Part shown: positions 1 through 8,706 of the stretch, one piece after another
How positions within the stretch are numbered: position 1 is the first letter of the stretch
Layout: each line of letters opens with the position of its first letter
Assembly (NCBI RefSeq): GCF_050271975.1
Contig: NZ_CP189850.1
Location: 310,001 to 374,000 of the forward strand
DNA from: Litorimonas sp947503715
GTDB taxonomy: Bacteria > Pseudomonadota > Alphaproteobacteria > Caulobacterales > Maricaulaceae
DNA: 64,000 nucleotides
Direction: 5' to 3'
Position numbers and translations under genes: made by a program
Notes under the pieces: generated by a model
What the model was told of the DNA's origin: nothing
The model's input: only the letters and a program-made list of their open reading frames with translations
Database searches by the model: none

Positions 1-289
1 GGCCGTCCGTCATATCGCCCGCATAGTGATCAAAAAATTCAACACAATCATCCCGGAAAACATGCCAGTTTTTCATCCGCAAATTCTGCGGCATATCCCG
101 ACTTTGCCCGTGACCGCGCATATCAAAAGCAACGGCGTGAACATCTAGCTCCGACAATATCCGACGATAGCTCTGCGCATTAAATCCGTTCGCGTGGAGG
201 AAGACCAGTTCCAACGGTTTCGACATATCGCCGAAATGGAGGACCGAGAGTTGCCCGTCCCGCAGATCATATTGCTTTCGTGTCATCAT
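1..289 (-). CDS. alpha/beta hydrolase, N-terminal part (runs off the window)
   Basis: Reading leftwards from an ATG at 289, the visible 96 residues open with a beta-strand region and continue LVFLHANGF, then VAFDMRGHGQS. These are the oxyanion-hole HxNG loop and the strand-4 DMRGHG turn of the alpha/beta hydrolase fold. The nucleophile elbow lies beyond the window edge, so substrate and subfamily cannot be told. The start overlaps the stop of the upstream phosphatase gene as ATGA, so the two are probably translated together. A second ATG at 286 is an equally possible start. Confidence 0.8.
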   Translation of the reverse strand, partial: MMTRKQYDLRDGQLSVLHFGDMSKPLELVFLHANGFNAQSYRRILSELDVHAVAFDMRGHGQSRDMPQNLRMKNWHVFRDDCVEFFDHYAGDMTDG

Positions 290-978
290 TTTGAGAATAC
301 CGCGTTGAGCGCTTTGAAGTCGCGATATTCGGCATAAATATCGCTGATCTTGCGCAGGGTCAGCGGACCGCCCTGCCCTGCCCCCGTGTCCATGAAATAC
401 CGATTGCCAACCCATTTTGGCTTTTTCAACGGGGTGTGGCCGTGAATGGTTATATCGACTCCTTTGACGGGTTTAACTTTGCTCCGATGGAGAACACGCC
501 GCCCCCACATCATCGGTTCTGCGCTACCCGGATTATCCCGCATTTCTTTCCAATTCCGACCATCCGGTTCGGCATGGCAAAGGCCGACTTTGAACTCACC
601 CTGATTGATTGTCATCGTAATCGGCGTCTCAGCCAGTCGTTTCGCCCAGGTCTTTAAGTCAGACTTAGCCATGCCTTGCGTCCAGCGCCCGTAATTGCGC
701 CGCCAGCTTGGCCAACGTTTGCCGAGCAGCGCATCAACCATCATCTGCTCGTGATTGCCGCGCACCATATGGAACCAGGGTGCGTCGAGCAGACCCAGAC
801 AGGACAGGCTGTCCGGCCCACGATCAATAATATCCCCGACGGAAAACAAGCGATCCTGTGTGTCATTAAATCCGGCACGTTTCATCTCCGCCAAGAGCAA
901 TTCAAAATGGCCATGAACATCGCCCACGATGAAGTCGCGGCCTTTCTTATTGCGAGGAATGGAGACGTGCATGCTCAT
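286..978 (-). CDS. calcineurin-like metallophosphoesterase (bacterial Ser/Thr phosphatase/ApaH-like)
   Basis: A 230-residue soluble protein with the full metallophosphoesterase signature in order: GDVHGH near residue 20, GDIIDRGPDS near 47, RGNHE near 74, and late histidines in LCHAEPDG and IHGHTP. These residues bind two metal ions and hydrolyse phosphate esters. The length and GDVHG/GDIIDRG/GNHE spacing fit the PrpA/PrpB and lambda-phosphatase branch, which acts on phosphoproteins; diadenosine tetraphosphate hydrolase is the alternative. No membrane segment or signal peptide. It is the first gene of a two-gene unit with the hydrolase that overlaps its stop codon. Confidence 0.88.
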   Translation of the reverse strand: MSMHVSIPRNKKGRDFIVGDVHGHFELLLAEMKRAGFNDTQDRLFSVGDIIDRGPDSLSCLGLLDAPWFHMVRGNHEQMMVDALLGKRWPSWRRNYGRWTQGMAKSDLKTWAKRLAETPITMTINQGEFKVGLCHAEPDGRNWKEMRDNPGSAEPMMWGRRVLHRSKVKPVKGVDITIHGHTPLKKPKWVGNRYFMDTGAGQGGPLTLRKISDIYAEYRDFKALNAVFSK

Positions 979-1064
979 GCTATGTACTGCTATACCCTTT
1001 GCCAGTCGTGGAACAAGGTGGGATCATTGATGTGCCTACATCCCTAATATGAACGCAGCGCACT

Positions 1065-1607
1065 CTAGTGTTCTGATTGAGATAAATATTGCGGCGGGAC
1101 GTGATTCGTCAGCCAGACACCATTGTTAGAAATATAAAAGTCATGACCCTCACGTACCATTGCCCTTGTATCAACGAATAGGATGACGACCTTGCCATGC
1201 CGGGTTCCGACTTTGGTCGCAGTTTCCAAATCGGCGGAGAGATGAACATGCTGACGGTTCATTTTCTTGAGGCCTTGTTCCAAAATCGCATCAAGAAAAC
1301 GCGTAGCTGTTCCATGATATAAGATATCAGGTGGCGCTGTGGGTTTCAGACCCAAATCGATTGAAATCGAATGGCCTTGATTGGCGCGGATGCGGGAGCA
1401 CTCTTCGGAAATAATGAACCGTTGTTTATCGTTATTTTCAACGATTTCGGAAATTAAGTCACGGGTCAGTCTTTTGGGAGACTTGGATATTAGCTCATCT
1501 ATATCGGCCCAGCCTTGCGGATCGAGCGTCAGGCCTATGGCGTCAGGTTTATGTCTGAGAATGTAAGAAAGGTGCTTTGAAATAGCTTTCATTTTATTTT
1601 GGTCCAT
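1065..1607 (-). CDS. kptA: RNA 2'-phosphotransferase, Tpt1/KptA family
   Basis: 180 residues matching Tpt1/KptA over the full length. The N-terminal winged-helix lobe begins SKHLSYILRHKP and contains GWADIDELI. The C-terminal ADP-ribosyltransferase-like lobe has IRANQGHS, LYHGTA and HVHLS, which hold the conserved Arg/His residues that bind NAD and the 2'-phosphate. The enzyme moves an internal RNA 2'-phosphate to NAD, giving ADP-ribose 1'',2''-cyclic phosphate. Its bacterial role is unsettled because most bacteria lack the tRNA ligase that makes 2'-phosphates. It is a single gene here. Confidence 0.9.
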   Translation of the reverse strand: MDQNKMKAISKHLSYILRHKPDAIGLTLDPQGWADIDELISKSPKRLTRDLISEIVENNDKQRFIISEECSRIRANQGHSISIDLGLKPTAPPDILYHGTATRFLDAILEQGLKKMNRQHVHLSADLETATKVGTRHGKVVILFVDTRAMVREGHDFYISNNGVWLTNHVPPQYLSQSEH

Positions 1608-1648
1608 GGGCGGCCCTATAAATCAAAGCCCGCCCAAAACACAATAAA

Positions 1649-2347
1649 CTAAAGCGCATGCACCTTGGCCGGGTCGAGATCATCCTCAATGGCTTGGTCG
1701 AGAATTGCGAAGATTGCTTTCCGGCTGCGCAGTTTTGTTTCGCGGAAGGCTTTCGCGTTTAATTGGCCAAACATTTGGCCCGCCATGGGGATGGCCATGG
1801 GCCATTGTTCTTCGGGGACGACGCGGTCAAAGAAACCGGCATGCATTGCGCCTTTAGGATCAAAGATTTCGCCGTTAATAACGCAGCGATTGAAGTATTG
1901 TTTCGGCAGATGATAGCGACCCATTTCAATCCCGAAATTATGCATGGTCATGCCGATGAGGGTCTCGTTCAAGCCGACTTTATAGCTACCCGCTTTGATC
2001 ATGGAATAATCGCAGGCCAGTGCGAGGAACGCACCCATAGCGATCGTGTGGCCGGGGGCTGCCATAATAACCGGACGTGGATGAGACATGATCCGGCGCG
2101 CGAATTTAGACCCTTTTGAGGTCAGTTCCAACGCGTCCTGCGGACCGTCACCCATTTCTTTCAGGTCAAACCCGCCGGACATCATGCCGTCCCGACCCGT
2201 GATGATCACAATCGCATCGTCTTTTTCGGCACTGTCCAAAGCGCCGTTCAACTCTGCCCACATCTGGCTACCGAGAGCATTGGCTTTACCGTCATCCAGT
2301 GCGATCACGGCCACGCCGTCATTCATCGTGTAAGTTACTTTTTCCAT
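1649..2347 (-). CDS. enoyl-CoA hydratase/isomerase family protein (crotonase fold)
   Basis: About 232 residues starting MEKVTYTMND, with the crotonase core: DDGKANALGSQMW, the oxyanion loop GRDGMMSGGFDLKEM, and PGHTIAMGAFLALACDY with the second backbone amide donor. These proteins add water to, or isomerise, CoA thioesters. The usual catalytic Glu pair is not clearly placed, so the exact reaction is uncertain. An upstream in-frame extension would overlap the preceding gene and has no family similarity. The chosen ATG lies one base beyond the stop of the PaiB-like gene, implying one transcript. Confidence 0.82.
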   Translation of the reverse strand: MEKVTYTMNDGVAVIALDDGKANALGSQMWAELNGALDSAEKDDAIVIITGRDGMMSGGFDLKEMGDGPQDALELTSKGSKFARRIMSHPRPVIMAAPGHTIAMGAFLALACDYSMIKAGSYKVGLNETLIGMTMHNFGIEMGRYHLPKQYFNRCVINGEIFDPKGAMHAGFFDRVVPEEQWPMAIPMAGQMFGQLNAKAFRETKLRSRKAIFAILDQAIEDDLDPAKVHAL

Positions 2348-2348
2348 G

Positions 2349-2945
2349 TTATGTCTTTCTAATTCGGTCGATCTCGTCGGCGAGGTCGTCATTTCCCTTG
2401 GCGCGCAGATCCGCAATGATGCGGGCCTGCGTGGCGGCATTTTTATTTTGGCTCAACTTACGGATACCGCGCACCCTGTCCATACGCATTTCGAAATAGA
2501 GGATATGCGGGAAAAGGCGTCCAGCGTAAGCGGCCGCATCCTCCATTGCCCATTTATCCTCAGGCTCATATTTTTCCGTCAACTCTGCCATGCGTTCGAC
2601 ACTCTGTTCCGCCGTCAGGAGTTGCGTCGTGCCATGCACGTGAACTGCGGTGTAATCCCATGTCGGAACGGAAGCCTCGGGTTTATCATAGAGCGAGGCC
2701 GAAATGTAATCATGCGGGCCGTGAAATGCCGCGAGAAAGATCATGCTCGTACCGAGGAATTCGCACATCGGGTTACTCGCTGCGAGATGTCCGTAAAGAT
2801 ACTCCCCCTCCCGCACCATAGGCAGATGGGTTGCCAGCGGACCGTCCACATTGGACGAGGTCAGGAGCGGAAATCCATAAGTATCGATGATCCGGTTTGT
2901 GTAGGTCGAATCATCATCGGAATAGTGTGGCGGTGGATAAATCAT
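2349..2945 (-). CDS. PaiB-like FMN-binding split-barrel protein
   Basis: 198 residues beginning MIYPPPHYSDDD. It carries IIDTYGFPLLTSS, ATHLPMV, GHLAASNP and the WDYTAVHVHG signature of the PaiB / FMN-binding negative transcriptional regulator family. In Bacillus PaiB was linked to repression of sporulation and protease genes, but the fold is a flavin-binding split barrel and regulation has not been shown for most members. It is followed at one base by the enoyl-CoA hydratase-like gene. Function here is therefore family-level only. Confidence 0.85.
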   Translation of the reverse strand: MIYPPPHYSDDDSTYTNRIIDTYGFPLLTSSNVDGPLATHLPMVREGEYLYGHLAASNPMCEFLGTSMIFLAAFHGPHDYISASLYDKPEASVPTWDYTAVHVHGTTQLLTAEQSVERMAELTEKYEPEDKWAMEDAAAYAGRLFPHILYFEMRMDRVRGIRKLSQNKNAATQARIIADLRAKGNDDLADEIDRIRKT

Positions 2946-2961
2946 TTAAAATCGAGTTCAA

Positions 2962-3348
2962 TCAATTGCAGGTCAGGAACATAAAGCGTTGAGCATTCCA
3001 ACCGGTCATTTCGATCATTCCGTCCTCAACCTCTGAAACCGTAACTGTTCGATCCGCTTCGGCAGCACCTTCCGCCTTACAATTCGACAGCCTGTATTTC
3101 ACGACGGAAGAATTGACAGCATCTAGATCTGAAATGTCACATACGGTTTCAGTCAAACGAATGGACGTGTCGCTAATCGTGAGCGTGCCTACGAGCGCAT
3201 TACAATCCCCGCCCAGTGTATATGAACCTGACTGATCCATCGGTGTTTCGTCAATTGTAACTTTTGAGAGACCATCTCTTTCGGACGGGTTGCACGCCGA
3301 AATAACTGCCACAAGAAGAATGACTGATGATGCATGAATAAGCTTCAT
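2962..3348 (-). CDS. small exported lipoprotein, function unknown
   Basis: 128 residues with a lipoprotein signal peptide: MKLIHASSVILLVAV followed by lipobox ISAC (Cys near residue 19). The mature part is acidic and has two further Cys (GGDCNALVG, TVCDIS) plus a C-terminal LTC, so disulfides are possible. A short beta-rich protein, perhaps a META/lipocalin-like sandwich, but no family is recognised. It precedes the PaiB-like gene by 16 bases on the same strand. Confidence 0.7.
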   Translation of the reverse strand: MKLIHASSVILLVAVISACNPSERDGLSKVTIDETPMDQSGSYTLGGDCNALVGTLTISDTSIRLTETVCDISDLDAVNSSVVKYRLSNCKAEGAAEADRTVTVSEVEDGMIEMTGWNAQRFMFLTCN

Positions 3349-3525
3349 AATGAAAATTCTCGTTTATGTTCCGTCAAAGCATTGATTGAGGCAAATACTC
3401 CAGGCGACAATTATTTTTGTAACCTTGTTTGCATCCACCTTAGAGGATTGTCGGGGCAGCAGGAACTGTTTTCGTTGCGGGAAAACTGTGCAAAGACACC
3501 CCAAATCCGTGAGTTGGAACAAGCT

Positions 3526-4755
3526 ATGTTGAATAAATTAATCGCCTTGGGATTGGTCCTCGGCCTGATTGTGGGACTGGCGGCGACTGCGACGAATAAT
3601 GCAGCCCTCCTCGGGATTGCAAATGCGTCCGCGCCTTTCGGGACGCTGTTCGTCAATGCGATCAAAATGGTGGTTATCCCGCTTGTCGTCAGCATTATTT
3701 TCGCCAGTGTTGCGCGGATGGGGGATTTGCGCGCCTTGGGAAAATTAGGCGGGACAGCAGGTGCCTATATGGTCGCGACACTCGTCCCCGCCGTTGCGAT
3801 TGGGATGGGCGTCAGTGCGTTGAGCCTGCGCTTTGTGCCGGAGGTCGATCTCCCAGCTTCTGATGCGGTAACTGTCCCCGCCCTGCAGTCTCTCTCCGCA
3901 TTTTTCACACAACTCATACCATCAAATGTTTTTGCGGCAGCAAGCGCAGGACGGATATTACCGCTGGTCGTATTCGCGGCATTATTGGCAACGGCTGTTG
4001 CAACATTGGATACAAATCGGCGTGAACGCATGGTGCAGGCGGCGGAAGATATCGGGGCGGCGCTGATAAAACTTGTTTGGTGGATTTTGTGGTTGGCACC
4101 CATTGGCGTCTTTGGATTAATTGCGCCCGCGACGGCGGCGATGGGCTGGGGCTTGGTGCAGAGCCTCGGCGTCTTCATTCTAGCCGTCGGAGTCGGGCTG
4201 ATTATTTTCGTCGCGGTGATTTATTTGCCAACACTTATGTTTTTCAAACGTCCCGCATTCGCCTCTCTGCGCGGGCTCGGCGGCGCAATTGGGATAGCTA
4301 TCTCCACGACAAGTACGGCGACGGCCATCCCCGTGACATTGGAAGAAACCACGCGGAATTGGGGTGTGTCAAAAGTGACGGCGGAGTTGCTGGTCCCCGT
4401 TGGCGCGTCGCTCTACCGCCCGGGCAGTGCGTTGTTCCAAGGGGCTGCGATTATCTTTCTCGCCCATCTTTACGGTGTGCCGATTGGATTGGGCGCGGCG
4501 GTCGCAGTATTATTTGCGACATTGCTCGTCAGCCTCACCGTTGCGCCCGTCCCGTCCTCCGGCGTGATTACGATGGCACCAGCCCTTGACGCGATCGGCG
4601 TGCCTGTTGCGGGCTTGGCTCTTCTGCTCGGTGTGGACCGCCTGCCGGACATGATGCGCAGCGGGGTAAATGTGCTGGGACAGGCGACAACGGCGGTTGT
4701 GGCGGATTCAAAAAAGGCCCCTGCCGATCCGGCAGAGGCCTCAGTCATCCAATAG
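3526..4755 (+). CDS. dicarboxylate/amino-acid:cation symporter (DAACS family)
   Basis: About 409 residues and eight or more hydrophobic segments plus re-entrant loops, starting MLNKLIALGLVLGLIVG. Family landmarks are IKMVVIPLVVSIIF, NVFAAASAGRILPLVVF, the serine-rich loop ISTTSTATAIPVTLEE (in place of SSSATLP) and the late VAPVPSSGVITM and LLLGVDRLPDMMRSGVNVLGQ. These belong to Na+ or H+ coupled glutamate/aspartate/C4-dicarboxylate carriers of the inner membrane. A longer reading from 3334 would add a non-hydrophobic 64-residue leader overlapping the neighbour's signal peptide, so the internal ATG was chosen. Its last codons double as a terminator for the opposite strand. Substrate cannot be assigned. 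Confidence 0.9.
   Translation: MLNKLIALGLVLGLIVGLAATATNNAALLGIANASAPFGTLFVNAIKMVVIPLVVSIIFASVARMGDLRALGKLGGTAGAYMVATLVPAVAIGMGVSALSLRFVPEVDLPASDAVTVPALQSLSAFFTQLIPSNVFAAASAGRILPLVVFAALLATAVATLDTNRRERMVQAAEDIGAALIKLVWWILWLAPIGVFGLIAPATAAMGWGLVQSLGVFILAVGVGLIIFVAVIYLPTLMFFKRPAFASLRGLGGAIGIAISTTSTATAIPVTLEETTRNWGVSKVTAELLVPVGASLYRPGSALFQGAAIIFLAHLYGVPIGLGAAVAVLFATLLVSLTVAPVPSSGVITMAPALDAIGVPVAGLALLLGVDRLPDMMRSGVNVLGQATTAVVADSKKAPADPAEASVIQ
4710..4741 (-). terminator. Rho-independent terminator inside the symporter 3' end
   Basis: On the minus strand a 12-base stem (AGGCCTCTGCCG with one mismatch to its partner, three-base loop) is followed by six T, 22 bases past the stop of the acyl-CoA dehydrogenase gene. 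It lies entirely within the last coding codons of the plus-strand symporter, so the two convergent genes share this DNA. Confidence 0.8.
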
Positions 4756-4763
4756 AAAATTAG

Positions 4764-5927
4764 TTAGAGCGAACGCGCGATGACCAGTTTCATGATCTCG
4801 TTCGTGCCACCATAAATCCGCTGGACACGGCTGTCGCGATACATGCGGCCAATACGGTATTCGTTCATAAAGCCGTACCCGCCATGGAGTTGCAAACAGC
4901 GGTCAATGACTTCGCATTCCTTATCCGTGACCCAATATTTCGCCATGGACGCCGTGACCGTATCCAATTCGCCGCGTAGATGTTTCTCTGCGCAATCATA
5001 GACGAACGTCTTGGCGATTGTGACAATGGTCTTGCACTCGGCAAGTTCAAATTGCGTGTTCTGGAAATTTAAAATCGGCTGTCCGAAAGCCTTACGGTCT
5101 TTGACGTAAGCAATCGTATCGGCCAGCGCAGCTTCCATTTGTGCGACGCCTTGAACAGCAATGTTCAAACGTTCCTGCGGCAGTTCCTTCATCAATTGAA
5201 TAAAGCCCTGCCCCGTATCCGTGCCGAGCAAGGCGTCAGCCGGAACTTTCATATCGTCAAAGAATAGTTCGGCCGTGTCCTGCGCGTCCATCCCGACCTT
5301 GTCGAGAATACGTCCGCGACGGAAACCTTCGAGATCATCTGTTTCAACAACGAAAAGCGATTTGGAGTGTTTTCCCTCACCGCCCGTATCGGCCACGATA
5401 ACGATCAGGTTCGCCGTACCGCCATTGGTGATGAATGTTTTGGAGCCATTAATGACCCAGCCATTGCCATCTTTCTTGGCATTGGTTTTGACGTTCTGGA
5501 GGTCAGATCCTGTGCCCGGCTCGCTCATGGCAATCGCACCGACGAGCTCGCCTGTGGCCATTTTCGGAAGCCATTTTTGCTTCTGCTCTTCCGTGCCGTA
5601 ATGCAGGATATAGGGCGCGACAATCGCGTTATGAAGCGACAGGCCGAACCCATCGACATTGGCTTTGATCAACTCTTCCTGGATAATCATCTCGTGACGG
5701 TAGTCGCCGCCACCTCCGCCATATTCTTCGGGAATGGCGCAATTCAGCAAGCCCATCTCGCCCGCCATATTCCAATATTTGCGGTCAACTTTTTTGTTCT
5801 TGCGGAATTCCTCCGAATGCGGCGCCATTTCACGTGCATAGAACCCGTGAACGGCCTCGCGGAAGATGTTGATATCTTCTTCATCATACCAGTCCGGATT
5901 TTTAAAATCGATTGCGGCTTTAGCCAT
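4764..5927 (-). CDS. acyl-CoA dehydrogenase, long-chain (LCAD/ACADL)-like
   Basis: 387 residues, the normal length for the FAD-dependent acyl-CoA dehydrogenases that introduce the 2,3 double bond in fatty-acid beta-oxidation. Seen: AIAMSEPGTGSDLQ (FAD contact), ITNGGTAN, and the C-terminal YGGTNEIMKLVIARSL. The residue that is the catalytic Glu in medium-chain enzymes is Gly here (YGGT). Instead the segment LPQER (Glu near residue 252) matches the alternative catalytic Glu position of the long-chain and isovaleryl enzymes. So a long or branched chain substrate is inferred. Same strand as the second dehydrogenase, probably under the MerR regulator. Confidence 0.9.
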   Translation of the reverse strand: MAKAAIDFKNPDWYDEEDINIFREAVHGFYAREMAPHSEEFRKNKKVDRKYWNMAGEMGLLNCAIPEEYGGGGGDYRHEMIIQEELIKANVDGFGLSLHNAIVAPYILHYGTEEQKQKWLPKMATGELVGAIAMSEPGTGSDLQNVKTNAKKDGNGWVINGSKTFITNGGTANLIVIVADTGGEGKHSKSLFVVETDDLEGFRRGRILDKVGMDAQDTAELFFDDMKVPADALLGTDTGQGFIQLMKELPQERLNIAVQGVAQMEAALADTIAYVKDRKAFGQPILNFQNTQFELAECKTIVTIAKTFVYDCAEKHLRGELDTVTASMAKYWVTDKECEVIDRCLQLHGGYGFMNEYRIGRMYRDSRVQRIYGGTNEIMKLVIARSL

Positions 5928-5951
5928 GTTGTCTCTCCCGTGAGTTTATTT

Positions 5952-6365
5952 TTATTTCTGGATTAAGTATTCGATTGGTGGATTGAAATACCCATCAGGT
6001 GGTAAAGATTTATTTGGATAAACATCAACATGCTCGTTCTTCCAAGACGACCAAACAAAAGTAATTACTGAAATGTCAGTAACTTGATATTTCTTCGTAA
6101 GTTCATCATCGATCTTGCAAGCAGGTTCATATTCAACGGTATAATCATATGCAAAATCTCCATTAAACCCCTGAATAAATCCTGCGTATATTGAAAAAGT
6201 GTTCCCAGCCAAAGTGAGTTCTACTTCTTGTTTTCCTAGTTGCGACTTAGCCGCTATCATCTCTTCATAAGTGATCAAACAAGCCGACTCTTTGTTGCCA
6301 ACTAGGTTAACAGTGGAGCAGCCCAAAAGCAGGACTGACCCAGTCATTACTAACGCCAGTCGCAA
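5952..6365 (-). CDS. putative small lipoprotein between two acyl-CoA dehydrogenases
   Basis: 137 residues from a TTG directly after the stop of the upstream gene: RLALVMTGSVLLLGC is a short lipoprotein signal with lipobox LLGC. An ATG at 6347 would leave only the hydrophobic core. The mature part is acidic with paired Cys (ESACLI, EPACKI) and aromatic-rich strands. No family is recognised. The gene is visibly more AT-rich than both neighbours, suggesting later insertion into the fatty-acid operon. Translation may depend on coupling because no clear ribosome site precedes it. Confidence 0.6.
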   Translation of the reverse strand: MRLALVMTGSVLLLGCSTVNLVGNKESACLITYEEMIAAKSQLGKQEVELTLAGNTFSIYAGFIQGFNGDFAYDYTVEYEPACKIDDELTKKYQVTDISVITFVWSSWKNEHVDVYPNKSLPPDGYFNPPIEYLIQK

Positions 6366-8156
6366 TTAAAAAGCAGCCGCTTCCAGCGCCATGACAGGCT
6401 CCGCGCCCGTCTTGATTTTTGCCAGATGGCTATCCAGCATCGGCAACATACGGAGCATGAAATAGCGACCTGTGATGATCTTGTTCGGGTAGAACTGATC
6501 ATTGCTGCCTTCATCAATTTTCGCCTGTGCCACGACCGCCATTTTCGCCCACATATAGGCGAGGGTCGCGAGGCCGAGCATGTGCATGTAATCGACAGAG
6601 CCTGCACCCGCATTGTTCGGGTCGGACATGCCGTTTTGCATCAACCACATGGTCGCTTCGGTCAGCTTCTTCTGCGCACCGCCGAGGCCGTCCATAAATT
6701 CACTGATGCTCTCATTGTCTTTATTTTCCGCGAGGAAAGCCGCGATTTCCTGATTGAGTGTCATCAGCGCACGTCCGCCATTACGGGCGAGTTTCCGGCC
6801 GACGAGGTCGAGCGCCTGAATACCGTTCGCACCTTCATAAATGAGCGCAATACGGTTATCGCGAACGAACTGACTCATGCCCCATTCCTCAACGAATCCG
6901 TGACCGCCAAAAATTTGCTGGCAATCAATCGTCGTCTTCATGGACATATCGGTCAGGTAACCTTTGACGACGGGTGTCAGAAGACCGAGATAATCATCAC
7001 ATTTTTCCGCGAGCTTTTCATCACCGGAATGCTTTTCCATATCTTCATGTTTGGACGCCCAATAAAGGAGCGCACGGCCCGCCTCATTGAAGGCTTTTGT
7101 TTCCATCAACATACGGCGCACATCGGGATGGACGATGATCGGATCAGCTTGCTTATCCGCATTTTGCGGACCCGTCAGGGCGCGGCCTTGAATACGGTCT
7201 TTGGCATAAATCGCGGCGTTCTGATAGGCGACTTCGGATTGGCCGAGACCCTGGAGGCCGACGCCGATCCGGGCTTCGTTCATCATGACGAACATAACGC
7301 GCAGGCCTTTGTTTTCATCTCCGATGAGATAGCCTTCGGCTTCGTCATAGTTCATGACGCAGGTCGAGTTGCCGTGAATGCCCATCTTTTCTTCAATGGA
7401 GCCACAGGAGACGGGATTACGCTCGCCCGGATTTCCATTTTCGTCGAGTTTGAATTTCGGCACAATGAAGAGGGAGATACCCTTCGTTCCGGCTGGCGCA
7501 CCTTCGATCCGTGCGAGGACGAGATGGACGATATTGTCCGCCATATCATGTTCACCGGCGGAGATGAAAATCTTCTGGCCGGAAATTTTGTAAGTGCCGT
7601 CGCCATTTGGAACGGCTTTGGTTTTCAGCATTCCCAAATCCGTACCACAATGCGGCTCGGTCAGATTCATGGTGCCGGTCCATTCGCCGGACATCATCTT
7701 TGGCAGGTAAGTTTGCTTCTGCTCCGGCGTGCCGCCGACTTGAATGGCTTTGATCGCACCGCCCGTCAGGCCGGGATACATGGCGAATGCCATGTTGGAG
7801 GAGGTCCACATCTCACTGGCTGCGATCTGCAACATGCCGGGCATGCCCTGCCCGCCATATTCCGGATCCATGGAGAGGGATGTCCAGCCATTTTCTGTCA
7901 TTTGCTTATAGGCGTCTTTGAAGCCCGTCGGCGTTGTGACCGAGCCATCCGCATGACGCGTACAGCCCTCATGATCACCCACAACGTTGAGTGGCGTCAG
8001 GACTTCTTCGGCGAATTTGGAGGCTTGCTCCAGGACCGCATCGGCGAGGTCGGCATCGACTTCGCTGAAGGCGTCATATTTGGTCAGGTCTTCGAAACCG
8101 AGGACTTCATGAAGCAGAAACTGCATATCGCGAACGGGGGCTTTATAGCTTGGCAT
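6366..8156 (-). CDS. acyl-CoA dehydrogenase with C-terminal extension domain (FadE-like)
   Basis: 596 residues: an N-terminal helical domain, a middle beta domain with MNLTEPHCGTDLG and ISAGEHDMADN, a C-terminal helical domain with QIFGGHGFVEEWGMSQFVRD, and a catalytic-type RIALIYEGANGIQALDLVGRKL, where the Glu of YEG is the expected base. The last ~110 residues match the extra helical domain of the 590-600 residue acyl-CoA dehydrogenases common in alphaproteobacteria. It acts in beta-oxidation. Starts 27 bases after the MerR gene's stop, so regulator and enzymes are likely one operon. Confidence 0.92.
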   Translation of the reverse strand: MPSYKAPVRDMQFLLHEVLGFEDLTKYDAFSEVDADLADAVLEQASKFAEEVLTPLNVVGDHEGCTRHADGSVTTPTGFKDAYKQMTENGWTSLSMDPEYGGQGMPGMLQIAASEMWTSSNMAFAMYPGLTGGAIKAIQVGGTPEQKQTYLPKMMSGEWTGTMNLTEPHCGTDLGMLKTKAVPNGDGTYKISGQKIFISAGEHDMADNIVHLVLARIEGAPAGTKGISLFIVPKFKLDENGNPGERNPVSCGSIEEKMGIHGNSTCVMNYDEAEGYLIGDENKGLRVMFVMMNEARIGVGLQGLGQSEVAYQNAAIYAKDRIQGRALTGPQNADKQADPIIVHPDVRRMLMETKAFNEAGRALLYWASKHEDMEKHSGDEKLAEKCDDYLGLLTPVVKGYLTDMSMKTTIDCQQIFGGHGFVEEWGMSQFVRDNRIALIYEGANGIQALDLVGRKLARNGGRALMTLNQEIAAFLAENKDNESISEFMDGLGGAQKKLTEATMWLMQNGMSDPNNAGAGSVDYMHMLGLATLAYMWAKMAVVAQAKIDEGSNDQFYPNKIITGRYFMLRMLPMLDSHLAKIKTGAEPVMALEAAAF

Positions 8157-8183
8157 GGAGGGTCTCCGTAGTGGGTCGTCTAA

Positions 8184-8690
8184 TTAATTTGAAACTTGTT
8201 CATCCGGAATACCGGACATGTAATCGATAGGGTTAGCGGTCATGGTCTCATCAAACGCCGCCTGATACCGCGCGGCGAGCTCTTTAACATCAACATCGCC
8301 ATCATCCGTTTGGGACAGGTAGTCATTGGCGATGGAGATGACTTCATCCATATCTTGCGAGAGAATCCGCAGATCCTGCCGACGCTTGGCCAATCCCGCA
8401 ACAACATGTTCAAAATTGGCTTTTCGTCGTAAAAGTTCTGCACGGTCTGTAATCAGACCGTCTGTCACGTCGAGAACGCTGCGGATATCGTCTAGGGAAA
8501 AGCCGAGGCGCTTTCCGCGCATGATTTTTTCAAACTTGGCACGGTCACGAGGCGTAAAGACGCGGACGCCGCCCTCCCGTGCAGGTTCAAGCAGGCCTTT
8601 ATCTTCATAAAAACGGATTGTCCGCGGCGTGACATCAAACATGTCAGCGAAGTCGCGGATCCCCCATTTATGTACGGCTTGTGTTGTCAT
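8184..8690 (-). CDS. MerR-family transcriptional regulator of fatty-acid/branched-chain catabolism
   Basis: 168 residues. N-terminal MerR winged helix: IRDFADMFDVTPRTIRFYEDKGLLEP, then RVFTPRDRAKFEKIMRGKRLGFSLDDIRSVL, followed by a long dimerisation helix. There are no metal-binding Cys, so it is not a metal sensor. Regulators of this length next to acyl-CoA dehydrogenases resemble LiuR-type repressors of branched-chain/fatty acyl degradation. A perfect palindrome lies 17 bases upstream of its start, suggesting autoregulation of the whole block. The effector is unknown. Confidence 0.85.
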   Translation of the reverse strand: MTTQAVHKWGIRDFADMFDVTPRTIRFYEDKGLLEPAREGGVRVFTPRDRAKFEKIMRGKRLGFSLDDIRSVLDVTDGLITDRAELLRRKANFEHVVAGLAKRRQDLRILSQDMDEVISIANDYLSQTDDGDVDVKELAARYQAAFDETMTANPIDYMSGIPDEQVSN

Positions 8691-8706
8691 TCCGACTAGA
8701 TAGCTA

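Noticed and set aside
3334..3525. A longer N-terminus for the symporter
   Set aside because: The extra 64 residues are polar, lack a membrane character, and overlap the divergent lipoprotein's signal sequence.
6426..8171. A 581-residue plus-strand frame opposite the acyl-CoA dehydrogenase
   Set aside because: It is antisense to a gene with complete family motifs; its composition (His/Arg-rich) is typical of a shadow frame.
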